Shown here piece by piece: positions 1 through 10,043 of a stretch of DNA of 64,000 bases. Location: the NCBI GenBank assembly GCA_019751875.1, contig JAIEMV010000001.1, forward strand, positions 151,991 through 215,990, written 5' to 3'. The position numbers and the translations under genes are program-made. The DNA comes from Hyphomicrobium sp. (GTDB lineage: Bacteria; Pseudomonadota; Alphaproteobacteria; Rhizobiales; Hyphomicrobiaceae). Each line of letters begins with the position of its first letter. Within the stretch, counting starts at the first letter, position 1. The notes under the pieces were generated by a model. That model had not been told where the DNA came from. It did not search any database and worked only from the letters and a program-made list of their open reading frames with translations.

Positions 1-438
1 AGGCGGGCAATCGATGAGAATGTAGCTGATCGAAAGCTGGCCCGTCGTTGCGCGCGCGCGGCCGATTTGGGCCGTGACGGCGTCGCGAAGTTTGAAGGGA
101 CGGCCAACGTCATTGATGAGATCATGCTCGATGCCTACGAGATCGCTGTTCGCCGGTACGACGGACAGTCCAGGTACGGCTGTCGCAACGGCGGCGTCAG
201 CGAGGGAGCAGTCGCCCACCATCACATCATAAGCAGTTCTGGCGCGGGCTTCGGGCGCCACTCCTAGCCCGGTCGACGCGTTTCCCTGTGGATCGAGATC
301 GATGACGAGCACCTGCTCACCAATCGCGGCGAGTGCCGTGCCAAGATTGATAGCCGTCGTCGTTTTGCCGACGCCACCCTTCTGGTTGGCTACCGCCAAA
401 ACTCTCAGACGGGTGCCAGTCTGATCAGTGCCGGTCAC
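1..438 (-). CDS. parA: ParA chromosome-partitioning ATPase (5' part only)
   Basis: ParA/Soj-type Walker ATPase that, with ParB bound at parS, moves newly replicated origins apart. The N-terminal 146 residues are visible and the gene runs off the left edge. A deviant Walker A motif KGGVGKTTT lies at residues 20-28, followed by the DLDPQGNAS block. The start is GTG at 438, preceded by a GGAGGG ribosome-binding sequence 7 bases upstream; no better start exists before the stop of rsmG at 466. It lies just downstream of rsmG on the same strand, in the usual alphaproteobacterial order mnmG-rsmG-parA-parB, so parB is expected just outside the window. Family assignment is firm. Confidence 0.95.
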   Translation of the reverse strand, partial: MTGTDQTGTRLRVLAVANQKGGVGKTTTAINLGTALAAIGEQVLVIDLDPQGNASTGLGVAPEARARTAYDVMVGDCSLADAAVATAVPGLSVVPANSDLVGIEHDLINDVGRPFKLRDAVTAQIGRARATTGQLSISYILIDCPP

Positions 439-465
439 GGGGCTTCCCTCCGTTGGCGACGGGGC

Positions 466-1127
466 TCATCCCCGCGGACTGAGGTCGCGAACACAGACGA
501 TGCGCGCCATCGGATCTGTCAAGCTGGGTTTTAGCTCCAACTCGAAGTTCCAGGCTGCACGGGCCGCTTGGACTTCATTCTCCGCATCGCGACCCTTCAG
601 AAACAGTCCCAGTGTCGTGGACTGCCAGAAAGGGAGAGCAAGGCGGAAAAGTTCTGTCAGCGGCGCCAAAGCGCGTGCCGAAACCACTTCAACTGTGCCG
701 ACCTTATCGCGAGTCGAGGCCAATTCGATTCTCGTCCCCAAGATGTCCACAGGGCACCCGGTCTGCCGGGCCACCTCGCGTAAGAACGCAGCTTTGCGCG
801 TATCGCTCTCGATTAGCGTCATGCGCAGGTCAGGCGCGGTCGAGCCAGCATCGCAAGCCAGGAGGGCGACGACGAGGCCGGGGAATCCGGCACCGGAACC
901 GAGATCTGTCCAAGTCCTGACATTCGGGGGAGCCAAGGCCCAAAGCTGTGCAGAATCGGCGAAATGGCGCGACCATATGGACTCAAGCGTGCTTGGGGCA
1001 ACGAGTTGGACGGCCCTCTGCCACTGTTTGAGCAAGACTGCGTAAGTTTCGAATTTTGCAGCAGTTTCACGTGAAACTCCAAGCGCGCGGGCAAAACAGG
1101 ATGCGTCGGAGACGTTTTTAGAGTTGG

Positions 1128-1131
<4 letters not shown>
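466..1131 (-). CDS. rsmG: 16S rRNA m7G527 methyltransferase RsmG (GidB)
   Basis: SAM-dependent methyltransferase that makes N7-methylguanosine 527 in 16S rRNA. The 221-residue protein has the SAM-binding motif [10 protein letters not shown] at about residues 76-85, preceded by the family's [17 protein letters not shown] segment. Its ATG overlaps the mnmG stop codon by four bases (1128-1131), indicating translational coupling. The coding sequence contains a perfect 16-base parS palindrome at 1063-1078, where it encodes residues near the N-terminus; this is listed separately. Length and order are normal for the family. Confidence 0.96.
1063..1078. promoter_or_regulatory. parS: parS site, perfect palindrome, inside rsmG
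   Basis: AGTTTCACGTGAAACT is a perfect 16-base palindrome matching the bacterial ParB-binding parS consensus (TGTTTCACGTGAAACA) in its central 14 bases. It lies within the 5' end of rsmG, about 630 bases from parA. Seen directly; function follows from the well-known ParB-parS system. Unlike the four intergenic sites it contains no GANTC. Confidence 0.9.
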
Positions 1132-3038
<1,907 letters not shown>

Positions 3039-3116
3039 GAGCGTTCTTCTAGCGGAAAACGGGAAGAGGAAAAGCGCCCAAACGGCGCTAACCGACTCCA
3101 GAACCGTCAAAAATTC

Positions 3117-3130
3117 GATTCACGTGAAGC
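3117..3130. promoter_or_regulatory. parS-like site A (degenerate)
   Basis: GATTCACGTGAAGC keeps the ten-base core TTCACGTGAA of parS but deviates in both outer arms. The left arm forms GATTC, a GANTC methylation sequence. It lies 79 bases upstream of the mnmG start. Confidence 0.55.
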
Positions 3131-3175
3131 TGAGGTGAGCGAATCAGTCGGTGTGCGGGTGAGGGTTTAGCAGAG

Positions 3176-3191
3176 TGTTTCACGTGAATCA
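3176..3191. promoter_or_regulatory. parS: parS-like site B
   Basis: TGTTTCACGTGAATCA differs from the parS palindrome TGTTTCACGTGAAACA at one base only. That substitution creates GAATC (3186-3190), a GANTC site. It is in the mnmG-mnmE spacer. Confidence 0.8.
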
Positions 3192-3283
3192 TGAGGGGCT
3201 GGGTGTTGCGATTCCCTTCCCCGCCCCGGGCGGGGTGTGGGTCAGCATGGCCGGCAGTACCCCCGCATCACCCCACCGAATAA

Positions 3284-3299
3284 TGTTTCACGTGAATCA
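3284..3299. promoter_or_regulatory. parS: parS-like site C
   Basis: Identical 16 bases to the site at 3176-3191 (TGTTTCACGTGAATCA), again with GAATC in the right arm (3294-3298). Flanks differ from the other copies, so this is not simply one long duplication. Confidence 0.8.
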
Positions 3300-3383
3300 G
3301 GTGGAGGAAAATTGGGGAAGTCGCTCTCCTGACTCAGCAAACCAGTTCACTCAATTGTTTCGTATGGCGACGCGTCTGGCACA

Positions 3384-3399
3384 GGTTTCACGTGAATCA
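3384..3399. promoter_or_regulatory. parS: parS-like site D
   Basis: GGTTTCACGTGAATCA carries the same right-arm substitution as the two sites to its left (GAATC at 3394-3398). It is about 45 bases beyond the 3' end of mnmE, so the mnmG-mnmE spacer holds four such sites in under 300 bases. Confidence 0.75.
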
Positions 3400-3444
3400 T
3401 CGCCGAAGTTCAGGGGAAATGTTGGGACCTGCGGCGGTCGCCAA

Positions 3445-4797
3445 TTATTTTCCAATGCAGAATCGGCCGAAGATCTGGTCGAGGACGTCCTCAACGTCGA
3501 TCCGGCCGGTGAGGCGGCCGAGCGCATGGGCCGCGCGACGCAGATCCTCAGCGCGTAGCTCGGTGTGGTGCGGACTGCCTTTGAGAAAGACGCACAGGTG
3601 GTGGTGGACATCGTTGACCAATGCGCGCTGGCGGGCATTGGTCAGAACGGCTGGCTGGCCCCGGTCGTCGAGGCGTTCTTTAGCAATCGCGGCCAAGCGA
3701 GCTGTCAGTTCGTCAAGGCCTTGGCCGGTCTTGGCGGAAAGCAGAACGCTGTCGTCGGGAAGAGCGGGTGGCATACCAGTCTTGATGAGATCGGCTTTGT
3801 TGCGGACGATCAGGACGCGATCGGCCAGGGGGATGAGGTCAAGGGGCAGCTGGATCTCAGGGGCCGCGGGATCGACGAGCCAGAGAATGAGGTCGGCCGC
3901 GCGTGCGGTCTCAAGGGTCCGGCGGATCCCCTCCTGTTCAATTCGCAGTTCGGTTTGGCGGATCCCAGCAGTATCAGAGAGGATCACAGGGTAGCCGCCA
4001 AGGTCGAGCCGGACTTCGATGACATCACGGGTCGTGCCGGCCTCTTCGCTCACGATTGCGGCGGGGCGGCGGGCGAGCGCATTCAGAAGGCTTGACTTGC
4101 CCACGTTTGGCGGGCCGGCAAGGGCAACCCTAAAGCCGTCGCGCAGGATTTCACCGCGGTTGGAGTCGTCGAGGTAGTGGCCGATGACAGATTCAAGGGT
4201 TTCCATCATGGCTCGGCCTTGAGCGAAGCTGCGCTCGCCGACGTCCGCTTCGTCGGAAAAGTCGATGGCCGCTTCCACTAGGGCCAGGGCGTCGATCAGG
4301 GTGGCGCGCCAGCCTTCAATAACCGCAGAGAGGCCGCCCGTGGCTTGGCATAGGGCTTGGCGGCGCTGAGCTTCAGTCTCGGCATCGATGAGATCGGCGA
4401 GGCCCTCGGCTTCCGTCAGGTCAAGTTTTCCGTTGTCAAAGGCGCGGCGGGCGAATTCACCCGCTTCAGCGGGGCGGAAGCCGTGGATTTCGCCCATTGC
4501 ATCCAGAACTGCGGAAACAACGGCACGGCCGCCGTGGAGCATGAGTTCGACCACATCTTCGCCCGTGAAGCTCCTGGGGCCCGGAAACCAGATGACCAGG
4601 CCCTTGTCGAGCGGGCGGCTGTCGACGGGATGGATGAAGGTTCGAGCTGAGGCGATACGGGGTTTCGGCCGGGGGCGCATCATCAGGTTCAGCACCTGGC
4701 CGGCGCGGGGACCAGATACGCGAATGAGCGCGACGCCGGCACGTCCGGGTGCGGTCGACAATGCGAAGATGGTGGTCGACTCGGAGAGCGGAGGCAT
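3445..4797 (-). CDS. mnmE: tRNA modification GTPase MnmE (TrmE)
   Basis: GTPase partner of MnmG in wobble-uridine modification. It has an N-terminal folate-binding-type domain (TIFALST...GRAGVALIRVSGP), a helical domain, a G domain with GPPNVGKS (about residues 228-235), DTAG and NKAD, and the family's C-terminal CIGK. The ATG at 4797 (450 residues) fits homologues best; an in-frame ATG at 4824 would add nine residues, and neither has a strong ribosome-binding site. It is separated from mnmG by about 400 bases occupied by parS-like sites, so it probably has its own transcript end there. Confidence 0.95.
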   Translation of the reverse strand: MPPLSESTTIFALSTAPGRAGVALIRVSGPRAGQVLNLMMRPRPKPRIASARTFIHPVDSRPLDKGLVIWFPGPRSFTGEDVVELMLHGGRAVVSAVLDAMGEIHGFRPAEAGEFARRAFDNGKLDLTEAEGLADLIDAETEAQRRQALCQATGGLSAVIEGWRATLIDALALVEAAIDFSDEADVGERSFAQGRAMMETLESVIGHYLDDSNRGEILRDGFRVALAGPPNVGKSSLLNALARRPAAIVSEEAGTTRDVIEVRLDLGGYPVILSDTAGIRQTELRIEQEGIRRTLETARAADLILWLVDPAAPEIQLPLDLIPLADRVLIVRNKADLIKTGMPPALPDDSVLLSAKTGQGLDELTARLAAIAKERLDDRGQPAVLTNARQRALVNDVHHHLCVFLKGSPHHTELRAEDLRRAAHALGRLTGRIDVEDVLDQIFGRFCIGK

Positions 4798-4958
4798 ACA
4801 GACCTGGGGAGCCTTCGGGAACATTCTGGTCGTAGCACGGGAAGAGATCCGTCGCGATGGATCTGGCGTTTCGGATGGAACGGAGCAGGCAGGTCAAGCG
4901 TCGTAGAATCGAGAGCACGGCGGTCCCTCCGACGCCTTAACCACGCTATCGCGAATCG

Positions 4959-4987
4959 TTGACAATTTTCGCGTAGACCTCTGAATC
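4959..4987 (+). promoter_or_regulatory. possible promoter of the desaturase gene
   Basis: A consensus -35 hexamer TTGACA (4959-4964) stands 17 bases before a poor -10 (TGAATC, 4982-4987), about 75 bases upstream of the desaturase start. The -10 overlaps a GAATC (GANTC) site. The match is one-sided, so this is tentative. Confidence 0.3.
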
Positions 4988-5058
4988 CGTTCACGAAGAG
5001 TGATCGCGGCCCGCTGAAAGACGGTCGTTTAACGGTATTGCTCGGGAGTTTCGAGTTC

Positions 5059-6426
5059 ATGCGAACAGCATCCAGTCATGCGTCCACAAACGAAGCCAAG
5101 GCTTGGGCGCTGGATAAGTCGATTGCTTCGGAGCTTCAGCGGCTCAAGGAGCGAGACAATCACACGAACCACAAGTTCCTCGCAGCCAACTACGCCATCT
5201 TCATTGCGACGATGGTGGCGACACTCTGGTCATACCATTACGCGGAGACGTCGGGACTTGGCGCGTGGCTGACCGTGCCTATGACTGTTCTCGCCATCAT
5301 CATCATCGGCGGTTTCCAGCATCAGCTCGGTGGATGCATTCACGAGGGCACGCATTACATCCTCTTTGCCGACCGGAAGAAGAACGAGATCATCTCCGAC
5401 TGGTTTGCGGCATTCCCGATCTACACATCGACGTACGCGTTCCGGCTGCATCACCTGGCGCATCATCAGTTCGTCAACGATCCCGTGCGCGATCCAAACT
5501 TCGCTCAAGCGGAGATGTCGGGCCATTGGCTCGATTTTCCGCTGACGCAGTATGAATTGCTGCTCGGCGTCATCCGTCAGCTCAATCCGATCCGGCTCGT
5601 GAAGTACATCCTGGCGCGGGCGCGCTACAGCGCGATTGGAACGGATCAGAATCCCTATGCCGACAAGAAGCGGATGGGTTCTCCGTGGGTCGTGCGTGTT
5701 GGCGCCCTGTTCGCAGTGCTGATGCCGGTGGTGGCGGTGACGCTGATTGCGCTCGAGGACTGGCTGCTGGCGCTGATCGCGCATCTGACGATCTCCGCGG
5801 CTGTGCTGGGGTACTATGCGCTGATCCCAGATGAGGACTATGCGCAGAGCCGCATCAACCCCGTCATCTCGCATCGCGCGACAGCAATCTCGCGCATGGG
5901 ATTCATGGCGCTGCTCTACGGTGCGTTGACGTTGACGTGCTATCTTACGGGCGCGCCTGCGTGGGGTTACTTCGGTCTGCTGTGGCTCTTGCCGCTCTTT
6001 ACGACATTCCCACTGTTCATGATCGCGCGCGAGTGGGTGCAGCATGGCAATGCGGATCGCGGACGACTGACGAACTCACGCGTGTTCTTTGTAAACCCGA
6101 TCGTGAACTGGCTCGTGTTCCCTTGGGGCATGGAATACCACCTGCCGCATCACATCTATTGCTCGGTGCCACACTACAAACTCAAGGATCTGCACGAGGT
6201 TTTGCTCAACGATCCGGACTATCGCGAGAAGGGCATCGTTGTGCACGGCGTGTTGGGCGAGGGATCGCCAGGGGCACCATCGATCGTCGAGGTGCTCGGT
6301 CCGCGCTATGCGATGACTGGCCGGGAGATCAGCGTGCAGGACGAGACGCTCGAGCTTGCCGATGTCAACGACAAGGAAGGCATCGCGAAGCACAGCGAGG
6401 CCTCGAGGCAGGGACGGCCCATGTAA
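5059..6426 (+). CDS. membrane fatty acid desaturase
   Basis: Integral-membrane di-iron desaturase (FA_desaturase superfamily) that probably introduces a double bond into acyl chains of membrane lipid; the exact substrate cannot be read from sequence. It has hydrophobic segments near residues 44-60 and 70-88. The histidine boxes are HEGTH (about 95-99), HHLAHH (about 131-136) and EYHLPHH (about 358-364). The ATG at 5059 follows GGGAG by ten bases; a TTG seven codons upstream is less likely. The gene lies head-on between mnmE and rho, which are adjacent or close in many relatives, so it looks inserted. A strong terminator follows. Confidence 0.85.
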   Translation: MRTASSHASTNEAKAWALDKSIASELQRLKERDNHTNHKFLAANYAIFIATMVATLWSYHYAETSGLGAWLTVPMTVLAIIIIGGFQHQLGGCIHEGTHYILFADRKKNEIISDWFAAFPIYTSTYAFRLHHLAHHQFVNDPVRDPNFAQAEMSGHWLDFPLTQYELLLGVIRQLNPIRLVKYILARARYSAIGTDQNPYADKKRMGSPWVVRVGALFAVLMPVVAVTLIALEDWLLALIAHLTISAAVLGYYALIPDEDYAQSRINPVISHRATAISRMGFMALLYGALTLTCYLTGAPAWGYFGLLWLLPLFTTFPLFMIAREWVQHGNADRGRLTNSRVFFVNPIVNWLVFPWGMEYHLPHHIYCSVPHYKLKDLHEVLLNDPDYREKGIVVHGVLGEGSPGAPSIVEVLGPRYAMTGREISVQDETLELADVNDKEGIAKHSEASRQGRPM

Positions 6427-6452
6427 GGCTGGTGTTCCATAGACGGAAACAT

Positions 6453-6480
6453 AAAGGGCCGCTGTTGAGCGGCCCTTTTC
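6453..6480. terminator. bidirectional Rho-independent terminator between desaturase and rho
   Basis: Eleven-base-pair perfect stem AAAGGGCCGCT / AGCGGCCCTTT with a GTTG loop, followed on the plus strand by TTTTCTTTT. The minus-strand side ends in TTTAT, so it may also end the rho transcript, though more weakly. Confidence 0.85.
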
Positions 6481-6503
6481 TTTTGTGGAGCAGACGCCGG
6501 CGA

Positions 6504-7769
6504 TCAGGTGTTCATCTGCTGGAAGAACTCGCTGTTGGTCTTCGTCGACTTGAGCTTGTCGATCAAGAATTCGATCGAGTCCATCGTGCCCATCGGGTTG
6601 AGGATGCGGCGGAGGACATAGACCTTCTTGAGCTGATCCTTCGGGATGAGCAGGTCTTCCTTGCGGGTGCCGGAGCGGGCGACGTCGATCGCGGGGAAGA
6701 CGCGCTTGTCGGACACCTTGCGGTCGAGAATGATTTCCGAGTTACCGGTGCCCTTGAATTCTTCGAAGATGACTTCGTCCATGCGCGAGCCCGTGTCGAT
6801 GAGCGCCGTCGCGATGATGGTCAGCGATCCACCCTCTTCGATATTGCGGGCGGCGCCGAAGAAGCGCTTCGGACGCTGCAGCGCGTTCGAGTCAACACCG
6901 CCGGTCAGCACCTTGCCAGAAGACGGAACGACCGTGTTGTAAGCGCGGCCGAGGCGGGTGATCGAATCCAGCAGGATCACGACGTCACGCTTGTGTTCAA
7001 CCAGGCGCTTGGCCTTCTCGATCACCATCTCGGAGACCTGAACGTGGCGCGAGGGCGGTTCGTCGAACGTCGAGGCGATTACTTCGCCCTTCACCGTGCG
7101 CTGCATGTCGGTGACTTCCTCCGGACGCTCGTCGATGAGCAGCACCATCAGATAGCACTCGGGATGATTGGTGGAGATCGCATGTGCGATGTTCTGCAGG
7201 AGAACGGTTTTGCCCGTGCGTGGCGGAGCGACGATCAGACCGCGCTGGCCTTTGCCGAGCGGCGAGACGATATCGATCACTCGGGCCGAAAAATCCTTGA
7301 TCGTCGGATCTTCGATTTCCATCTTCAACCACTTCGTCGGATAGAGCGGCGTCAGGTTGTCGAAGTGGATCTTGTGCTTGGTCGCTTCGGGATCTTCGAA
7401 GTTGATCTTGTTGACCTTGATGAGGGCGAAATAGCGCTCACCCTCCTTCGGGCTGCGGATCTGGCCTTCGACAGTGTCACCGGTGCGGAGGGCAAAGCGG
7501 CGGATCTGACTGGGCGAAATGTAGATGTCATCGGGACCGGGAAGGTAGTTCGCATCCGGTGAGCGTAGGAAGCCGAAGCCATCCTGCAGCACCTCCACGA
7601 CGCCGATCCCGGTAATCTCGATGTCTTTTGCCGCGAGCTGTTTCAGTGTCGCGAACATCAGTTCCTGCTTTCGCAAGGTGCTCGCGTTTTCGACGCCGAC
7701 CTCTTCCGCAAAGCTCAACAGCTCCGTCGGTGTTTTTCTCTTGAGGTCTTCAAGTTTTACTTCGTTCAT
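6504..7769 (-). CDS. rho: transcription termination factor Rho
   Basis: Hexameric RNA-dependent ATPase/helicase that terminates transcription. The 421-residue protein starts at the ATG at 7769, with GGAG eight bases upstream; an in-frame extension of five residues exists. It has the N-terminal Rho helical domain ([20 protein letters not shown]), the cold-shock-like RNA-binding fold ([22 protein letters not shown]), Walker A APPRTGKT (about 181-188) and Walker [15 protein letters not shown]. It lies between hemJ and the inserted desaturase, and is transcribed away from the putative origin. Confidence 0.98.
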   Translation of the reverse strand: MNEVKLEDLKRKTPTELLSFAEEVGVENASTLRKQELMFATLKQLAAKDIEITGIGVVEVLQDGFGFLRSPDANYLPGPDDIYISPSQIRRFALRTGDTVEGQIRSPKEGERYFALIKVNKINFEDPEATKHKIHFDNLTPLYPTKWLKMEIEDPTIKDFSARVIDIVSPLGKGQRGLIVAPPRTGKTVLLQNIAHAISTNHPECYLMVLLIDERPEEVTDMQRTVKGEVIASTFDEPPSRHVQVSEMVIEKAKRLVEHKRDVVILLDSITRLGRAYNTVVPSSGKVLTGGVDSNALQRPKRFFGAARNIEEGGSLTIIATALIDTGSRMDEVIFEEFKGTGNSEIILDRKVSDKRVFPAIDVARSGTRKEDLLIPKDQLKKVYVLRRILNPMGTMDSIEFLIDKLKSTKTNSEFFQQMNT

Positions 7770-8034
7770 CAATATGCTCCGCAACGGCTGCGGCAGAGGT
7801 GGGGCATGGAGGGCCGCGCGCCGAGATAAGGTGGGGGAGGAAAAAGCGCAGTCGTGTGCTGAGCCTATTGGCCGGTGCGAGCCGCTGACTGGGGCCGACC
7901 TGGACCTATTCGCAGCCGGAGAGGCCGCGAAGTCTTACGAGACACGCTACTGTTACCAGACTCGGTGGCAAAGCAAAAGTGATTCCTGTGCGGCTTGGTT
8001 CCGCTCGCTGCAGAATGGACTGCCACTCGATGAC
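7770..8034. other. hemJ-rho intergenic region
   Basis: 265 bases between hemJ and rho on the minus strand. It must hold the rho leader and probably its promoter. I see no convincing sigma-70 hexamers, small gene or stable RNA in it. Confidence 0.4.
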
Positions 8035-8562
8035 TTAGAATGGCTTCACAATCACGAGGATGACGATCGCGACCATCAGAAGCGTCGGAACTTCATTCAC
8101 GAGTCGCCAGTGTCGCGGAGGTTTATCATTGGCGTCCTGGCGGAAGCGGCGGGCGGAGGCGGAGAAATATCCGTGTACGCCCGTCAGCGCGATTGCAGCT
8201 GCAAGTTTGGCGTGCAACCAGCCGGCGGAAAAGAACCCGGCCTGATAGGCGAGCCACAGACCGAGGACCCAGGAGATCACCATAGCCGGCGTCATGATGA
8301 TGTTGAGCAGTCGGCCTTCCATGACCTTGAAGGTTTCTGACTGGACCGAGCCCTTGGGCGCATCGCAGTGATAGATAAATAGCCGCGGCAGATACAACAT
8401 TCCTGCCATCCACGATATGATCGCGACCACGTGGATGGACTTGACCCAGAGGTAAGCGGCATCACCGAAAAGCCAGATCACCAGTGCGGTTACGGCGACG
8501 GTGACGACGAGGGCGCTGCCGGCACGCGCCGCGGCCGACTTTTCTTGCACCGCGGTGGTCAT
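8035..8562 (-). CDS. hemJ: protoporphyrinogen IX oxidase HemJ
   Basis: Membrane protein of the HemJ (UPF0093) family, which oxidises protoporphyrinogen IX to protoporphyrin IX in haem synthesis in many alphaproteobacteria. The 175-residue protein has several membrane segments and the family's conserved KSIHVVAIISWMAGMLYLPRLFIYH block (about residues 41-65), which includes conserved histidines. The C-terminal LVNEVPTLLMVAIVILVIVKPF is also typical. It overlaps the hemE stop by four bases (8559-8562), so the two haem genes are co-translated. Confidence 0.93.
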   Translation of the reverse strand: MTTAVQEKSAAARAGSALVVTVAVTALVIWLFGDAAYLWVKSIHVVAIISWMAGMLYLPRLFIYHCDAPKGSVQSETFKVMEGRLLNIIMTPAMVISWVLGLWLAYQAGFFSAGWLHAKLAAAIALTGVHGYFSASARRFRQDANDKPPRHWRLVNEVPTLLMVAIVILVIVKPF

Positions 8563-9629
8563 GCGGCGACTTTGCTGGAGGCGCGGACCCGTTCGACGAG
8601 ACGGGCAACGTTCTCTGGTGGCGTATCGGGAACGATGCCGTGGCCGAGGTTGAAGATGTGCGGAAGACCGCGCAGCGCTTCCAACGTCTCATCGATGCGG
8701 CGATCGAGGGCGTCACCACCGGCGACCAGCAGCAACGGGTCGATGTTGCCCTGAACGGCGACGCCAGCCTCCTTGGCAAGCGTGCGCATTTCTCTCAACG
8801 GCATGGCGGTGTCGCAGCCAATGCCGCGCACGCCCGTTTCCTTGACAAAGCCGAGTGCATTGGAGCCGGCGCCGCGCGGGAACCCGATCACGGGCACGTT
8901 CGGATGGCGTGCCTTAAGATCGCGCACCAGGCGGGCCGTGGGTGCGGTGACCCAGGCAGCGAACTCGCGATCGGGTAGCGTCCCGGCCCAACTGTCGAAG
9001 ACCATAACTGTATCGGCGCCGGCGTCGATCTGCTGGGCGAGATAATCGACGGACGTGTCGACGAGGATATCCATCAGTTGTTGGAAGGCCTTCGGATCGC
9101 GGTAGGCGAAGCGGCGGGCAGCGGCCTGGTCGGAGGACCCTTCTCCGCCAACAACGTAGGTGGCGACGGTCCACGGTGCGCCGCAGAAGCCGATCAACGC
9201 GGTCTCTTTCGGAAGGTCCTGACGGAGGCGCGAGACCGTCTCGCAGATAAGGCCGAACTTCTCGCCAGTTTTGGACCGATTCAAACGGGCAAGCTCCGCG
9301 GTGGACGTGATCGGCTCGAGCTTGGGGCCTTCGCCTTCGAGGAAAGCGACCGATTGGCCAAGCGCGTCTGGAACCACGAGAATATCGGAGAAGAGGATCG
9401 CCGCATCGAAGCCGTAACGGCGGATCGGCTGCAACGTCACTTCGGCGGCGAGCGCCGGCGTGTAGCATAACTTCAGAAAGCCGCCGGCCTGAGTGCGGGT
9501 GGCGCGGTACTCCGCGAGATAGCGGCCAGCCTGGCGCATCAGCCAAATCGGCGGTGTCGGCAGGACCTCACCGGCGAGAACCTTCATCAACTTGCGATTG
9601 GATTGGGCACTGGCCCCCGCGCTCGACAT
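8559..9629 (-). CDS. hemE: uroporphyrinogen decarboxylase
   Basis: Cytosolic enzyme that decarboxylates uroporphyrinogen III to coproporphyrinogen III in haem synthesis. The 356-residue protein has the signature WLMRQAGRYLAEYR (about residues 29-42) and the LFSDILVVPDALGQ and GFCGAPWT blocks. The ATG at 9629 follows AAGGGGA by five bases. It is the first gene left of the putative replication origin and is transcribed away from it, as hemE is in Caulobacter. Confidence 0.97.
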   Translation of the reverse strand: MSSAGASAQSNRKLMKVLAGEVLPTPPIWLMRQAGRYLAEYRATRTQAGGFLKLCYTPALAAEVTLQPIRRYGFDAAILFSDILVVPDALGQSVAFLEGEGPKLEPITSTAELARLNRSKTGEKFGLICETVSRLRQDLPKETALIGFCGAPWTVATYVVGGEGSSDQAAARRFAYRDPKAFQQLMDILVDTSVDYLAQQIDAGADTVMVFDSWAGTLPDREFAAWVTAPTARLVRDLKARHPNVPVIGFPRGAGSNALGFVKETGVRGIGCDTAMPLREMRTLAKEAGVAVQGNIDPLLLVAGGDALDRRIDETLEALRGLPHIFNLGHGIVPDTPPENVARLVERVRASSKVAA

Positions 9630-9697
9630 TCCGTCCCCTTAACTCATGATAGAGAGTCTTCTAGGTTTTTTCTTTGACTCTTAGATCGAGGGATCGC

Positions 9698-9718
9698 GGG
9701 GATTCATATGGCATCCCC
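9698..9718. repeat. inverted repeat in putative oriC
   Basis: GGGGAT (9698-9703) and ATCCCC (9713-9718) are separated by nine bases and flank CATATG. The left arm overlaps a GATTC (GANTC) site. It could be an operator for hemE or part of the origin. Confidence 0.4.
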
Positions 9719-9781
9719 AGGCTTTCCAACGGATCTTAGATGTGCAAGGCCGACCTGACACGATCTAGTGGCAGCAGGCCA

Positions 9782-9800
9782 TGACACTCTACCAGTGTCA
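9782..9800. repeat. operator-like palindrome in putative oriC
   Basis: TGACACT and AGTGTCA form a perfect seven-base inverted repeat around CTACC. The symmetry suggests a dimeric regulator or an origin-binding protein; its identity is unknown. Confidence 0.45.
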
Positions 9801-9863
9801 AATGCAGCTTTGGAAGTCAGTGCGTTGCGGCGAAAGATGCTGGAGCAACCGGTGGGGAGGGGT

Positions 9864-9872
9864 TGGGGATAA
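9864..9872 (-). promoter_or_regulatory. DnaA-box-like 9-mer
   Basis: On the minus strand this reads TTATCCCCA, one mismatch from the TTATCCACA consensus. Confidence 0.45.
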
Positions 9873-10033
9873 GCCTCGTGTCGAATGAGGCCAAAGTGGT
9901 AATCCCCGTCGAGGGAGGGAAATCAGTGGGGGCTATCCCGGCGGGTCTGATTGTGGGTATCTGACGAGGAAACCCAACAGGTGAGGCGGGAGAGGATTGG
10001 CCGCTCTCCCGACTGCGTTGATAACCGGGTGAT

Positions 10034-10042
10034 TTGTCCACA
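10034..10042 (+). promoter_or_regulatory. DnaA-box-like 9-mer
   Basis: TTGTCCACA, one mismatch from TTATCCACA, immediately before the proposed ppsR start. Confidence 0.5.
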
Positions 10043-10043
10043 G

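Larger units (their letters stand above)
9630..10043. other. oriC: putative chromosomal replication origin (oriC)
   Basis: The hemE-ppsR gap corresponds to the hemE-RP001 interval that holds the origin in Caulobacter (known context); RP001-type genes belong to the ppsR family. Seen here are a T-rich stretch at 9657-9686 and three GANTC sites within about 50 bases (9654-9658, 9676-9680, 9701-9705). Two DnaA-box-like 9-mers, one mismatch each from TTATCCACA, lie at 9864-9872 (minus strand) and 10034-10042. There are also two operator-like inverted repeats. Core genes on both sides point away. I did not find a clear TTAA-N7-TTAA CtrA site. Position is supported by context more than by motif. Confidence 0.65.

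Noticed and set aside
5937-7562. Plus-strand frame of 541 residues across the desaturase end and rho
   Set aside because: It is the complement of rho plus a shifted desaturase frame, with no family features; rho is certain on the other strand.
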